DNA from: Stutzerimonas chloritidismutans AW-1
GTDB lineage: Bacteria; Pseudomonadota; Gammaproteobacteria; Pseudomonadales; Pseudomonadaceae
Length of the DNA stretch: 64,000 nt
Assembly (NCBI RefSeq): GCF_000495915.1
Contig: NZ_AOFQ01000054.1
Coordinates: forward strand, 62,001 to 126,000
Direction of reading: 5' to 3'
Positions 1-13,840 of this stretch are shown one piece after another. The translations under genes and the position numbers were made by a program. A model generated the notes under the pieces. The model did not search any database and had not been told where the DNA came from. It saw only the letters and a program-made list of their open reading frames with translations. Every line of letters begins with the position of its first letter. Position 1 is the stretch's first letter.

Positions 1-258
1 CAGATAGGCGACTGCGGGCGTCGGCATAGGCCCAAGCAACAGTACGTCCGCGCCAGCCGCCGACAAGCCCGCCTGCAATGCTGACTCGAACATGTAGCCC
101 GAAATACGCGTGTCCTTTCCGATCAGAATCCGGCACTTTCCCTGCTTGCGAAAGGCCATGCCAGCCGCCCAACCCAGCTTGAGCATGAAGTCCGGGGTGA
201 TCGGAGCCTGTCCGACATGCCCACGGATGCCATCGGTACCGAAGTATTTTCTAGTCAT
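1..258 (-). CDS. glmM: Phosphoglucosamine mutase GlmM, N-terminal part (cut by window edge)
   Basis: GlmM interconverts glucosamine-6-phosphate and glucosamine-1-phosphate in the cytoplasm, feeding UDP-GlcNAc for peptidoglycan and LPS. The first 86 residues are visible. They begin [16 protein letters not shown], the phosphohexomutase N-terminal signature, and include the sugar-phosphate mutase motif [15 protein letters not shown]. The phosphoserine loop lies beyond the window. The ATG is at 258-256, 11 bases after the folP stop on the same strand, so it is probably co-transcribed with folP as in other pseudomonads (ftsH-folP-glmM). Identity rests on the N-terminus plus synteny. Confidence 0.93.
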
Positions 259-268
259 GGTGCCTTCC

Positions 269-1120
269 CTATTGCGCCGCCTGCACTGCAGCAATCATTC
301 GAACTACATCAACCGTCTCGGCAACGTCATGGACGCGCACAATTTGCGCGCCCTGGCCTACGGCGAGCGCCGCCAAAGCCAGACTGCCGTACAAGCGCTC
401 ATCAACTGGCCGACCCAGCACGGCCCCGATCATGCTCTTGCGTGAGACACCGACCAGCAATGGCCGACCCAGCCGATGCAATACCTCCATACGCCTGAAC
501 AGCACAAGATTATGGTTCAGCGTCTTGGCGAAGCCGAAGCCGGGATCAAGGACGATGCGATCGAGCGGGATTCCCGCCGCAGCACACGCACCCATTCGCT
601 GCTCAAGAAACGAACAAACCTCCTCCACAATGTCGTCGTAGCGGGGATCCCTCTGCATATCACCTGGCTCGCCGCGCATGTGCATGAGGCAGACCGGCAG
701 GCCAGCATCAGCCGCGGCATCCAGCGCACCGTCGCGCTGCAGCGAGCGCACATCGTTGATCAGCCCAGCGCCCAGCCGCGCACACTCGCGGATGACTGCG
801 GGCGTGGACGTATCCACCGAAACGACCACGTCGAGCTCCCGTGCGATCATCTCTACGACCGGTGCGACCCGCTCCAGCTCCTCGGTCGGCGAGACGGCGC
901 GCGCGCCAGGGCGCGTAGACTCGCCACCAACATCGATCAGCGTAGCCCCAGCCACGGCCATTGCTTCGGCATGCCGCAGGGCTGCCTCGCGCTCGGCAAA
1001 GCGACCACCATCAGAGAAAGAATCGGGTGTGACATTGAGAATCCCCATCACATGAGGACGGGAAAGATCGAGAACCCGGCTGCCACATACCAGCCGAGCG
1101 GGGGAAAGAGATTCGGTCAT
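269..1120 (-). CDS. folP: Dihydropteroate synthase
   Basis: FolP condenses 6-hydroxymethyl-dihydropterin pyrophosphate with p-aminobenzoate in folate synthesis; it is the sulfonamide target. The protein has 283 residues, the usual length. It shows the pterin-binding signatures [17 protein letters not shown] near residue 23, [11 protein letters not shown] near 63 and the later [11 protein letters not shown] loop, with [10 protein letters not shown] towards the C-terminus. Start ATG at 1120; the Shine-Dalgarno is weak. It lies between ftsH (171 bases upstream, separated by a strong hairpin) and glmM (11 bases downstream). Confidence 0.96.
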
Positions 1121-1208
1121 TTACGAGCCTTGAGCTTTCAGGCCGGACACCCTGAACAGGCGCCCCCACACCAACTGCACCACCATGGCGCAGCGGGCTG
1201 GACAATTT

Positions 1209-1244
1209 ACACCAGAAGGGGCGCCTATGCGCCCCTTCTGGTGT
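1209..1244 (-). terminator. Strong hairpin between ftsH and folP
   Basis: A perfect 16-bp inverted repeat (arms 1209-1224 and 1229-1244, GC-rich, loop of 4) lies between the ftsH stop and folP start. There is no clear U-tract on the folP side, so it may be a partial terminator, an mRNA-processing or stability element, or a Rho-assisted site. Confidence 0.6.
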
Positions 1245-1290
1245 CTCCGATTTTCACGCGCCCGATGCAGCCATCGGCTTGCGCATGCCG

Positions 1291-3201
1291 TCAATGCTCG
1301 CCGGCAGGACCACCGATCGGGGTTTGCGGGCGACTATCATCCGGCATGACTGGCGTACCGGACGCGCCCGAGCCGCCTTCCCAATCACGCGGCTCTCGAG
1401 GTGTGCGCCCAGCCATGATGTCGTCGATCTGCGGCGCATCGATGGTCTCGTACTTCATCAAGGCTTCGGCCATCACATCCAGCTTGTCGCGATTATCGGT
1501 CAAGATCTGCTTGGCCGTTCCGTAGCAGTGGTCGATGATGCTGCGGACCTCTTCATCGATCAGCCGCGCGGTTTCACCGGATACATTGGAATGCTGGCTG
1601 CCGGCACTGCGACCGAGAAACACCTCGCCTTCTTCTTCGGCATACATCAACGGGCCAAGCTTCTCCGACAAGCCCCACTTGGTCACCATGTTTCGCGCCA
1701 ACTGCGTGGCGCGCATGATGTCGTTCGACGCACCCGTGGTGACACCCTCGAAGCCCAGCGTCATCTCTTCCGCAATCCGCCCTCCGAACAAAGAACAGAT
1801 CTGGCTGATCAGCGCGCGCTTCGACAGGCTGTAACGATCTTCCTCTGGCAGGAACATGGTGACGCCTAGCGCCCGACCACGAGGAATGATGGAGACCTTG
1901 TAAACGGGATCATGCTCGGGGACCACGCGCCCAACGATGGCATGACCTGCTTCGTGGTAAGCGGTGTTGAGCTTCTCCTTTTCGGACATGACCATGGACT
2001 TGCGCTCGGCGCCCATCATGATCTTGTCCTTGGCCAGCTCGAACTCACGCATTTCGACGATGCGCTTATTGGAACGCGCAGCAAACAGCGAAGCCTCGTT
2101 GACCAGGTTGGCGAGATCCGCACCGGAGAAACCCGGCGTCCCACGCGCAATTACAGCGGGCTCAACGTTCTCACTGATCGGCACCTTGCGCATGTGCACC
2201 TTCAGGATCTGCTCGCGACCGCGAATGTCCGGCAGGCCGACCACCACCTGACGGTCGAAACGCCCTGGACGAAGAAGCGCAGGATCGAGCACATCGGGAC
2301 GGTTGGTCGCCGCAATGACGATGATCCCGTCGTTCATCTCGAAACCGTCCATCTCCACCAGCAACTGGTTCAGGGTCTGCTCGCGCTCATCGTGCCCACC
2401 ACCGAGACCTGCGCCACGATGACGACCAACTGCATCGATCTCGTCGATAAAGATGATGCACGGCGCGTGCTTCTTCGCCTGCTCGAACATGTCGCGGACA
2501 CGACTGGCACCGACACCGACGAACATCTCGACGAAATCCGAACCGGAAATGGTGAAGAACGGCACCTTGGCTTCACCTGCAATCGCCTTGGCCAGCAGCG
2601 TCTTACCAGTGCCGGGCGGGCCGACCATCAGCACACCACGCGGAATGCGACCGCCAAGACGTTGAAACTTGCCAGGATCACGCAGGAACTCGACCAGCTC
2701 GTGGACTTCTTCCTTCGCCTCATCGCAGCCGGCGACGTCAGCAAAGGTCGTCTTGACCTGATCTTCGGAAAGCAGGCGCGCCTTGCTCTTGCCGAAACTC
2801 ATCGGCCCACCCTTGCCACCCGCACCGCCCTGCATCTGCCGCATGAAAAACATGAATACAGCGATGATCACCAGAATCGGGAAGCTGGCAACGAGAAGCT
2901 GGGTCCAGATACTTTGCTGCTCAGGCTGCTTGCCCTCGATCAGCACGTTGTTGTCGAGCAGATCGCCGATCAGACCATTGTCCTGAATCGCCGGGCGAAT
3001 GGTCTTGAAGGTATCGCCTTCGCTGCGCTTGCCGATGATCACGAAACCATCGACCGTCACACGCTCGACGCGCCCTTCCTTGACCTGCTCGAGGAAGTCG
3101 GAATAGCTCAGCGTCTGCGGCTCGCTGGGGCTGGAAAAGTTGTTCATCACCGTGACCAGGACGGCGGCGATGATCAGCCACAGAATCAGGTTTTTTGCCA
3201 T
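1291..3201 (-). CDS. ftsH: ATP-dependent zinc metalloprotease FtsH
   Basis: FtsH is the membrane-anchored AAA+ protease that degrades unstable or misassembled membrane and soluble proteins such as sigma-32 and LpxC. From ATG at 3201 the product is 636 residues; an upstream in-frame extension to 3291 has no family support and was not used. Features: N-terminal membrane segment (about residues 4-22), periplasmic domain, second membrane segment near 100-120, Walker A GPPGTGKT, Walker [10 protein letters not shown], second region of homology [19 protein letters not shown], and the zinc site HEAGH. The gene heads the ftsH-folP-glmM group. Its usual upstream partner rlmE is absent. Confidence 0.97.
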   Translation of the reverse strand: MAKNLILWLIIAAVLVTVMNNFSSPSEPQTLSYSDFLEQVKEGRVERVTVDGFVIIGKRSEGDTFKTIRPAIQDNGLIGDLLDNNVLIEGKQPEQQSIWTQLLVASFPILVIIAVFMFFMRQMQGGAGGKGGPMSFGKSKARLLSEDQVKTTFADVAGCDEAKEEVHELVEFLRDPGKFQRLGGRIPRGVLMVGPPGTGKTLLAKAIAGEAKVPFFTISGSDFVEMFVGVGASRVRDMFEQAKKHAPCIIFIDEIDAVGRHRGAGLGGGHDEREQTLNQLLVEMDGFEMNDGIIVIAATNRPDVLDPALLRPGRFDRQVVVGLPDIRGREQILKVHMRKVPISENVEPAVIARGTPGFSGADLANLVNEASLFAARSNKRIVEMREFELAKDKIMMGAERKSMVMSEKEKLNTAYHEAGHAIVGRVVPEHDPVYKVSIIPRGRALGVTMFLPEEDRYSLSKRALISQICSLFGGRIAEEMTLGFEGVTTGASNDIMRATQLARNMVTKWGLSEKLGPLMYAEEEGEVFLGRSAGSQHSNVSGETARLIDEEVRSIIDHCYGTAKQILTDNRDKLDVMAEALMKYETIDAPQIDDIMAGRTPREPRDWEGGSGASGTPVMPDDSRPQTPIGGPAGEH

Positions 3202-3691
3202 GTCGTTCAAATTAACTACCCTCTGGAGCAAACCCGTTGTCTGCGGGCCGCATGACGGCCGGTTGGTTGCTCGGCCTAACTTACTACACAACGTACTGGA
3301 ACTGGCAGCCGGTCTGTAACCCTATGAAACAGCCTAGCCCTTGTAACACCGAGCCGTCCATTCAACTGAAGCCTGCACGATAGACCACAAGATATGGCAT
3401 TTTGCACCGAGCGCTATTCGCTACATTTTTTGAAGCAGCGCGCCCCGCGACGCAACTCTGCAACCCATATTGGGGCCGTATGGACAATCACAAGGCCGGC
3501 ATGATTTTTCGTCAGCTGATATCTGACGCGTATCCAGAGACATTCGACGCACGATCCCAGCCACCGAAGAAGAACTTTTTGTCGGTACGGACGGACACAG
3601 CATGCCCCAAGCTGACGCCTCATCTGTGCGGTCATGCACCTCTCGGTTACACTAGCCGCCGTTTCCAAGGTTCTGACGCAAGGGTCGACAT
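3202..3691. other. 490-bp interval where rlmE is expected but absent
   Basis: In most pseudomonads the rRNA methyltransferase gene rlmE (ftsJ, about 620 bp) lies here on the minus strand. The interval is too short for it, and the frames that are open on the minus strand contain none of the RlmE signatures such as DLGAAPGGW or SDMAPNMSG. I see no other gene. The interval presumably carries the back-to-back promoters of ftsH and yhbY. Confidence 0.75.
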
Positions 3692-4003
3692 ATGCCGCTC
3701 ACCAACGAGCAAAAGAAGCAGTACAAATCCATCGGCCACCATCTGAAACCGGTCCTGATCGTAGCCGAGAACGGACTGACCGAGGGCGTTCAAGCCGAAC
3801 TCGAGCGGGCCCTGAACGACCATGAGCTGATCAAGATCCAGTTCCGCCTCGCAGAGCGTGAAGACCGCCGCGCACTGATGGAAGAACTGTGCAAGCTCGG
3901 CAAGTGCGAGCTGGTACAGGCCATCGGCAAGATGGCCCTGGTGTACCGCAAGAATCCGAAGCCGAACAAGCAGCTTTCGAATATTCACCGCTTCCAGGCC
4001 TGA
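3692..4003 (+). CDS. yhbY: CRM-domain RNA-binding protein YhbY
   Basis: A small cytoplasmic RNA-binding protein associated with pre-50S ribosomal subunits. The 103 residues start MPLTNEQKKQYKSIGHHLKP and contain the CRM-domain pattern, including VAENGLTEGVQAELERALNDHELIK and the conserved basic C-terminal strand ALVYRKNPKPNKQLSNI. Transcribed away from ftsH. A short inverted repeat (GCGCGGCAGA...TCTGCCGCGC, near 4009-4035) immediately follows and may terminate it. Confidence 0.93.
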   Translation: MPLTNEQKKQYKSIGHHLKPVLIVAENGLTEGVQAELERALNDHELIKIQFRLAEREDRRALMEELCKLGKCELVQAIGKMALVYRKNPKPNKQLSNIHRFQA

Positions 4004-4036
4004 GATCGTGCGCGGCAGACTCAATCTGCCGCGCGC

Positions 4037-4468
4037 TCAGTACTCGCGTCCCGGAGCGGGCTGCAAGACCAGCATCAGGCCACACAGCGCCATCACCAGA
4101 AAGCTGAAGCTGGCCCAGTAGAGCGAGTCGAACCAGCCCGCCCGCATCAACAACTGGCTGCCCGCGAGCATCATTACTGTCAGCAAAAGCTGGCCGCGAA
4201 CGTCACGCCACAAGCCGCGCAGCCCCATCACCTGAACCAAGACCAGCGCCTGCAGCGCGCTACAGAATGCGGCAAAGCCGACCAGCAGCGGCTTCAGGCT
4301 GCCAGCGATCTCATCGACCAATAAAGGTGCCAGCCCGACGCGCCCAAGGGCAGGCAAGACCAGAAATTGCAGCAGCCACAAGCCGCCGACCCAGAATGTC
4401 TGGGCCAGCTGCCAGGTGATGATGCCAGCCCGCGCCGGCTGTCGGTCAGACGTGGCGGACTTCGACAA
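4037..4468 (-). CDS. DUF4149-type inner-membrane protein
   Basis: A 143-residue hydrophobic protein with about four predicted membrane segments ([75 protein letters not shown]). It occupies the position of the conserved hypothetical membrane gene next to greA in Pseudomonas. Its start overlaps the greA stop by 23 bases, pointing to translational coupling. Function is unknown; the early W-x-G-G-x-W pattern fits the DUF4149 family, which I recall only from general knowledge. Confidence 0.8.
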   Translation of the reverse strand: MSKSATSDRQPARAGIITWQLAQTFWVGGLWLLQFLVLPALGRVGLAPLLVDEIAGSLKPLLVGFAAFCSALQALVLVQVMGLRGLWRDVRGQLLLTVMMLAGSQLLMRAGWFDSLYWASFSFLVMALCGLMLVLQPAPGREY

Positions 4469-4918
4469 TCTCGTACTCGATCAACCCACTGGGCGTTTTG
4501 ACGGCTACGACATCACCTTCTTCCTTGCCGATCAATGCGCGGGCAATCGGCGAACTGACCGACAGCTTGCCCTGCTTGATGTCAGCTTCATCGTCGCCGA
4601 CGATCTGGTAGGTCACCTGCTCGTCGGTCTCGACGTTGGCGATATCCACGGTGGTGCCGAAGATCACCTTGCCAGTCGGCGTGATGTTGGCGATATCGAT
4701 AACCTGCGCGTTCTGCAGTCGACCCTCGATGTCGCGGATACGCGCCTCAACCATGCCCTGCTGCTCACGCGCGGCATGATACTCGGCGTTCTCCTTGAGA
4801 TCGCCCAGTTCGCGCGCCTCGGCGATCGCCTGGGTGATCTGCGGACGCAAAACGGTCTTCAGATGCTTGAGTTCGTCTTCCAGGGCGCGAGCGCCCTGGA
4901 TGGTCATTGGGAATTTTG

Positions 4919-4922
<4 letters not shown>
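4446..4922 (-). CDS. greA: Transcription elongation factor GreA
   Basis: GreA rescues backtracked RNA polymerase by inserting its coiled coil into the secondary channel and stimulating transcript cleavage. The protein is 158 residues, as in E. coli. It has the N-terminal coiled coil with acidic tip (ELKHLKT...[21 protein letters not shown]) and the C-terminal FKBP-like domain ending near [12 protein letters not shown]. The ATG overlaps the carB stop as ATGA, so it is the distal gene of carB-greA. Confidence 0.97.
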
Positions 4923-8140
<3,218 letters not shown>

Positions 8141-8177
8141 TTTCGTTACTCGAATCCTTAGGTCAGTCGGCGAGTCA

Positions 8178-8305
8178 TCTTGAGAGTTACTGCGCGCCGC
8201 CTGGGCTGCGTTGCGCGGTACTCACTTCCTCGCCGTACTACCTGTACTGTCTCGTCGTTGCGTTCCAGGCGCCTCGCCCAGACCGCGCTCGCTACACTCT
8301 CAAGA
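8178..8305. repeat. 128-bp imperfect inverted-repeat element between carA and carB
   Basis: The termini are perfect 10-bp inverted repeats (TCTTGAGAGT at 8178-8187 and its complement at 8296-8305). Similarity continues inward (CTGGGC shared by both arms). The element fills nearly all of the carA-carB spacer and has no ORF. It looks like a palindromic intergenic repeat or a degenerate MITE. Copy number in the genome is unknown to me. Confidence 0.55.
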
Positions 8306-8312
8306 CGACTCG

Positions 8313-9461
8313 TTACTGTCGTTTGGCCATGGCTTCGATGAAACGGTCGAACAGCGGCGCGACGTCATGCGGCCCCGGGCTCGCTTCGGGGTGACCCTGG
8401 AAGCTGAAGGCAACCTTGTCGGTGCGCTCGATGCCCTGCAGGGTGCCATCGAACAGCGACTTGTGTGTCGCACGCACATTGGCCGGCAGACTAGCTTCGT
8501 CCACGGCAAAGCCATGGTTCTGACTGGTGATCATCACCACACCGGTCTTCAGATCCTGAACCGGGTGGTTCGCACCGTGGTGGCCGTTGGGCATCTTCAC
8601 GGTCGTGGCGCCGGAGGCGAGCGCCAGCAACTGGTGACCAAGGCAGATGCCGAACACCGGGATGTCGGTTTCGAGCACTTGCTGGATCGCCTTGATCGCG
8701 TAGTCGCAAGGCTCGGGGTCACCCGGGCCGTTGGCCAGGAAGATACCGTCCGGGTTCAGCGCCAGGGCTTCGCTGGCAGGCGTCTGTGCCGGAAGCACGG
8801 TGACGCGGCAACCGCGGGCGACCAGCATGCGCAGGATGTTGTACTTCACGCCGTAATCAAAGGCGACGACATGGTAGGACAGCTCGCTGGCGGGAATCTC
8901 GGCATGGCCGTCATCCTTCAGGCACCAGACACTGGAGCGCCACTCGTAACGCTCCTTGACGCTGACTTCCTTCGCCAGATCCATGCCCTTGAGGCCGGGG
9001 AAGCTGCGCGCCAGCTCCAGCGCTTTCTCTTCTGTCGCGTCGCTACCAGCCAGGATGCAGCCGTTCTGCGCACCCTTCTCACGCAGGATACGGGTCAGGC
9101 GACGAGTATCGATGCCGGCGATGGCAACGGTGCCATTGGCCTTGAGGTAGTCAGGCAGGGGTTGCTTGTCGCGCCAGTTGCTGGAAATCAGCGGCAGGTC
9201 GCGAATAACCAGACCCGCAGCCCAGACTTTCCAGGACTCGGCATCCTCCGGCGTAGTACCAGTGTTGCCGACATGAGGATAGGTCAGGGTTACGATCTGC
9301 TTGGCGTAGGAAGGATCGGTGAGGATTTCCTGATAGCCGGTCATGGCGGTGTTGAACACCACCTCACCAATGGTTTGCCCATCGGCGCCGATGGATTCGC
9401 CGCGAAAGATGCTGCCATCGGCAAGAGCCAGAATGGCTGGCGTAAGGGCTGGCTTAGTCAA
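8313..9461 (-). CDS. carA: Carbamoyl-phosphate synthase small (glutaminase) subunit
   Basis: CarA hydrolyses glutamine and passes ammonia to CarB. Length is 382 residues, near the usual 378-382. The C-terminal class-I amidotransferase domain shows the catalytic cysteine in [13 protein letters not shown] and the His-Glu pair in [13 protein letters not shown]. The start is an unusual TTG at 9461-9459, preceded by GGGAGG six bases upstream; no ATG in frame fits the conserved N-terminus. The start codon overlaps the end of a 32-codon leader ORF. The leader folds as an attenuator (separate entry). Confidence 0.97.
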   Translation of the reverse strand: MTKPALTPAILALADGSIFRGESIGADGQTIGEVVFNTAMTGYQEILTDPSYAKQIVTLTYPHVGNTGTTPEDAESWKVWAAGLVIRDLPLISSNWRDKQPLPDYLKANGTVAIAGIDTRRLTRILREKGAQNGCILAGSDATEEKALELARSFPGLKGMDLAKEVSVKERYEWRSSVWCLKDDGHAEIPASELSYHVVAFDYGVKYNILRMLVARGCRVTVLPAQTPASEALALNPDGIFLANGPGDPEPCDYAIKAIQQVLETDIPVFGICLGHQLLALASGATTVKMPNGHHGANHPVQDLKTGVVMITSQNHGFAVDEASLPANVRATHKSLFDGTLQGIERTDKVAFSFQGHPEASPGPHDVAPLFDRFIEAMAKRQ

Positions 9462-9552
9462 GAGACCTCCCGTAGATCAAGGCTGGAGCAGACGCAGATT
9501 GTAAAAAAGCGGGATGACGTGTGAAGGTCATCCCGCTTTTTGTTTGATTCAT
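9454..9552 (-). CDS. carA leader ORF (32 codons)
   Basis: ATG at 9552-9550, stop TAA at 9456-9454, five bases beyond the carA TTG. The frame runs through both arms of the terminator hairpin, so ribosomes translating it would disrupt the hairpin and could re-initiate at carA. The peptide begins [18 protein letters not shown]. No strong Shine-Dalgarno is visible. Too short to be judged by coding statistics; the case rests on its position in the attenuator. Confidence 0.5.
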   Translation of the reverse strand: MNQTKSGMTFTRHPAFLQSASAPALIYGRSLD

Positions 9553-9588
9553 TTCTGCGCAACTTTTAGTGGACACACTAAAGCGGGA
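9504..9588 (-). promoter_or_regulatory. carAB leader with competing terminator and antiterminator helices
   Basis: Read on the minus strand. Segment 1 (9588-9580) is TCCCGCTTT at the start of the predicted transcript. Segment 2 (9541-9527, with AAAGCGGGA) can pair with segment 1 or with segment 3 (9518-9504, GTCATCCCGC followed by T6). The 2:3 helix is a perfect 15-bp intrinsic terminator, 43 bases before carA. The 1:2 pairing would prevent it. A small extra hairpin (9565-9571 with 9576-9582) lies between. This is the architecture of a classical attenuator. As I recall, pyrimidine-dependent control of carAB has been reported in Pseudomonas; the link to this structure is inference. Confidence 0.7.
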
Positions 9589-9592
9589 AGCT

Positions 9593-9622
9593 TACATAAA
9601 ACCGCCTTTCGGGTCCAGCCAA
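9593..9622 (-). promoter_or_regulatory. Candidate sigma-70 promoter for carAB
   Basis: TTGGCT (9622-9617), 18-base spacer, TATGTA (9598-9593), placing the transcription start just before attenuator segment 1. By eye only. Confidence 0.45.
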
Positions 9623-9677
9623 AATAGCCGGCAAACGCACTCGAACGGGGCGCGACGCTGCCAGCCGACGCAGCGAA

Positions 9678-10508
<831 letters not shown>

Positions 10509-10561
10509 TCAAGCGAAGGACGCAGGCACGAAGCCTGTCATCCTCCACCCATAGGCCCTTG

Positions 10562-11692
10562 TCATACATCACCGAAAAAGCGCTTCACACCTTCGAACCA
10601 GCCACTGGCCTTGGGGGAATGCGAGGTGTCACCCTGCAGCGTGCCGCGAAACTCCTCGAGCATCTCACGCTGACGCTTGCTCAGGTTGACCGGCGTCTCC
10701 ACCGCGACCCGACACAGCAGATCGCCCGCCGCACCACCGCGCACCGGCGCGACCCCCTTGCCACGCAAGCGGAACTGCTTGCCGGTCTGGGTACCCTCAG
10801 GAATCTTCAGCTTGACGCGGCCATCCAGCGTCGGCACTTCCAGCTCACCGCCCAGTGCCGCATCGGCAAAGCTGATCGGCACTTCGCAATACAAATGTTT
10901 GCCATCGCGCTGGAAGATCGCGTGCTCGCGCACATTGACCACCACATACAGGTCGCCGGCCGGGCCACCCTGAGTGCCCGCCTCGCCTTCGCCAGACAGA
11001 CGAATGCGATCACCGGTATCGACACCCGGCGGCACCTTGACCGAGAGCGTCTTCTGCTCCTCCACGCGCCCCTGCCCATGGCAGCTGCCGCACGGATCGG
11101 AAATCATCTTGCCGCTGCCGTGGCAACGAGGACAGGTCTGCTGCACCGAGAAGAAGCCCTGCTGCATGCGCACCTGACCGATACCGCCACAGGTGGTACA
11201 GGTCACCGGACTGGTGCCCTTCTTCGCACCGGAGCCATCACAGGTCTTGCACTCGACCAGGGTCGGCACGCGAATGGTCACGGTGGTGCCGCGCACTGCC
11301 TCTTCCAGGTCGAGTTCGAGCGTGTAGCGCAGATCGCTGCCACGCTGTGCGCCACCACGGCCGCCGCCGCGGCCGCCACTGAAGAAATCGCTGAACACGT
11401 CGCCGAAGATATCGGAGAAGTTCGCACCACCGTAACCGGCACCGGCTGCCCCAGCACCCATCTGCGGATCGACCCCAGCATGGCCGTACTGATCGTAGGC
11501 AGCACGTTTGCTCGGATCGGAGAGTACTTCGTAGGCCTCATTGGCCTCCTTGAAGGCGTCTTCAGCCGCCTTGTCCCCCGGATTGCGGTCCGGGTGATGC
11601 TTCATCGCAAGGCGCCGGTAAGCCTTTTTCAGCTCTGCCTCGCTGACGCCGCGCTCGACGCCCAGCACCTCGTAAAAATCGCGTTTGGCCAT
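10562..11692 (-). CDS. dnaJ: Chaperone protein DnaJ (Hsp40)
   Basis: DnaJ delivers clients to DnaK and stimulates its ATPase. Protein length 376. Order of domains: J domain with the HPD tripeptide ([10 protein letters not shown], about residue 30), Gly/Phe-rich linker around 75-110, four zinc-binding CxxCxGxG repeats ([32 protein letters not shown], about 145-215) and two C-terminal beta domains. It is 122 bases downstream of dnaK; the spacer has a GC-rich stem (near 11738-11755). Confidence 0.98.
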   Translation of the reverse strand: MAKRDFYEVLGVERGVSEAELKKAYRRLAMKHHPDRNPGDKAAEDAFKEANEAYEVLSDPSKRAAYDQYGHAGVDPQMGAGAAGAGYGGANFSDIFGDVFSDFFSGGRGGGRGGAQRGSDLRYTLELDLEEAVRGTTVTIRVPTLVECKTCDGSGAKKGTSPVTCTTCGGIGQVRMQQGFFSVQQTCPRCHGSGKMISDPCGSCHGQGRVEEQKTLSVKVPPGVDTGDRIRLSGEGEAGTQGGPAGDLYVVVNVREHAIFQRDGKHLYCEVPISFADAALGGELEVPTLDGRVKLKIPEGTQTGKQFRLRGKGVAPVRGGAAGDLLCRVAVETPVNLSKRQREMLEEFRGTLQGDTSHSPKASGWFEGVKRFFGDV

Positions 11693-11814
11693 AACTATCC
11701 TGAACCCTCAAATTCATGCCTTCCAGACACGCCGACGCGGGAGCAAGCCCCCGCGCAGCGGTCGGGCCCGCCCGAACGATGTCGGGACGGGCTGGAGCGG
11801 AAGCAAGCCAGGGC

Positions 11815-13728
11815 TTACTTGTTGTCCTTGACCTCTTCGAACTCGGCGTCGACTACGTCGTCACCCGGCTTGCCCTGCTCATCGGCCGACTGACCTTCAC
11901 CAGCCTGAGCCTGCTCGGCGTACATCTTCTGCGCGACCGGCGTGGAAGCCTGGGAAACCGCAGCGATCTTGGCTTCGATCTCGGCCTTGTCGTCGCCTTT
12001 GATGGCCACTTCCAGCTCGCCAAGCGCTTTCTCGATTGCCGCTTTGTCGTCGTCGCTGGCCTTGTCGCCGGCCTCAACGAGCATCTTGCGGGTCGCATGC
12101 ACCAGCTGATCGCCCTGGTTGCGCGCAGTCGCCAACTCCTCGAACTTGCGGTCTTCCTCGGCATTCGCCTCGGCATCGCGGACCATCTGCTCGATTTCCT
12201 CCTCGGACAGACCCGAGTTGGCCTTGATCACGATGGATTGCTGCTTGCCAGTGGCCTTGTCCTTGGCAGACACGTGCAGGATGCCGTTGGCGTCGATGTC
12301 GAAGGTGACCTCGATCTGCGGCATGCCACGCGGTGCCGGCGGGATCTCGGCCAGGTCGAAGCGACCCAGCGACTTGTTCTGCGTAGCCTGCTTGCGCTCG
12401 CCCTGCAGCACATGAATGGTCACGGCGCTCTGGTTATCGTCCGCAGTGGAGAACACCTGCGACTTCTTGGTCGGGATGGTGGTGTTCTTCTCGATCAGCG
12501 GCGTCATCACGCCACCCAGGGTTTCGATGCCCAGGGTAAGCGGCGATACGTCGAGCAACAGCACGTCCTTGACGTCACCGGCCAGGACCGCGCCCTGAAT
12601 GGCAGCACCCATGGCCACGGCTTCATCCGGGTTGACGTCCTTACGTGCTTCCTTGCCGAAGAACTCGGCGACTTTCTGCTGCACCAGCGGCATACGGGTC
12701 TGACCACCGACCAAGATCACGTCGTCGATCTTCGAAACGTCAACGCCGGCATCCTTCAGCGCAATGCGGCAAGGCTCGATGGTGCGCTGCACCAGATCCT
12801 CGACCAGCGCTTCCAGCTTGGCCCGGGAGATCTTCACGTTCAGGTGCTTAGGACCGGTCGAGTCTGCGGTGATGTATGGCAGGTTGACGTCGGTCTGCTG
12901 ACTGGAGGACAGCTCGATCTTGGCCTTCTCTGCTGCTTCCTTCAGGCGCTGCATCGCCAGCGGATCACCCTTGAGGTTCATGCCGGTTTCTTTCTTGAAC
13001 TCGTCGACGAGGTAGTCGATCAGGCGGATGTCGAAGTCCTCACCACCGAGGAAGGTGTCACCGTTGGTGGCCAATACTTCGAATTGATGCTCGCCATCGA
13101 CTTCGGCGATCTCGATCACCGAAACATCGAAGGTACCGCCACCCAGGTCATAGACGATCACGGTGTGGTCGCCCTTGGCCTTGTCCATACCGTATGCCAG
13201 CGCAGCCGCGGTCGGCTCGTTGATGATGCGCTTGACGTCCAGACCGGCGATACGACCGGCATCCTTGGTGGCCTGACGCTGGCTGTCGTTGAAGTAGGCC
13301 GGAACGGTGATCACCGCCTCGGTCACCGGCTCACCGAGGTAGTCCTCGGCGGTCTTCTTCATCTTCTTCAGGATTTCAGCGGAGATCTGCGGCGGCGCCA
13401 TTTTCTGGCCATTCACCTCGACCCAGGCGTCGCTGTTGTCGGCCTTGACGATCTTGTAAGGGACCATCTGAATGTCTTTCTGCACGACGTCTTCGTCAAA
13501 GCGACGACCGATCAGACGCTTCACCGCATACAGGGTGTTGTGCGGGTTGGTCACTGCCTGGCGCTTGGCCGACTGACCAACCAGGATTTCGCCGTCGTTC
13601 GCGTACGCGATGATCGACGGAGTGGTACGGCCGCCTTCGGCATTTTCAATTACCTTGGCCTTGCCGTTTTCCAGAATCGAGACGCAGGAGTTGGTGGTTC
13701 CCAGGTCGATACCGATGATCTTGCCCAT
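11815..13728 (-). CDS. dnaK: Chaperone protein DnaK (Hsp70)
   Basis: DnaK is the ATP-driven Hsp70. Protein of 637 residues with [18 protein letters not shown] at the N-terminus, the Hsp70 signatures [15 protein letters not shown] and [14 protein letters not shown], the interdomain linker [16 protein letters not shown] and the acidic C-terminal EEV-type tail ([11 protein letters not shown]). Middle gene of grpE-dnaK-dnaJ; probably read from the heat-shock promoter upstream of grpE, although an own promoter in the 112-base spacer cannot be excluded. Confidence 0.98.
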   Translation of the reverse strand: MGKIIGIDLGTTNSCVSILENGKAKVIENAEGGRTTPSIIAYANDGEILVGQSAKRQAVTNPHNTLYAVKRLIGRRFDEDVVQKDIQMVPYKIVKADNSDAWVEVNGQKMAPPQISAEILKKMKKTAEDYLGEPVTEAVITVPAYFNDSQRQATKDAGRIAGLDVKRIINEPTAAALAYGMDKAKGDHTVIVYDLGGGTFDVSVIEIAEVDGEHQFEVLATNGDTFLGGEDFDIRLIDYLVDEFKKETGMNLKGDPLAMQRLKEAAEKAKIELSSSQQTDVNLPYITADSTGPKHLNVKISRAKLEALVEDLVQRTIEPCRIALKDAGVDVSKIDDVILVGGQTRMPLVQQKVAEFFGKEARKDVNPDEAVAMGAAIQGAVLAGDVKDVLLLDVSPLTLGIETLGGVMTPLIEKNTTIPTKKSQVFSTADDNQSAVTIHVLQGERKQATQNKSLGRFDLAEIPPAPRGMPQIEVTFDIDANGILHVSAKDKATGKQQSIVIKANSGLSEEEIEQMVRDAEANAEEDRKFEELATARNQGDQLVHATRKMLVEAGDKASDDDKAAIEKALGELEVAIKGDDKAEIEAKIAAVSQASTPVAQKMYAEQAQAGEGQSADEQGKPGDDVVDAEFEEVKDNK

Positions 13729-13840
13729 TTAATTCGCTCTCCAAATTTCGATTGGTCCGCGCCTGTTTTACCGGCTGCGGGTAACACAAAAACGCTTGGC
13801 TACCAGATGGGGGTCGGCAACCGGATTTCAAGCCTTCTCA

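Noticed and set aside
1912..3255. 447-codon plus-strand frame opposite ftsH
   Set aside because: Antisense shadow of ftsH with no features.
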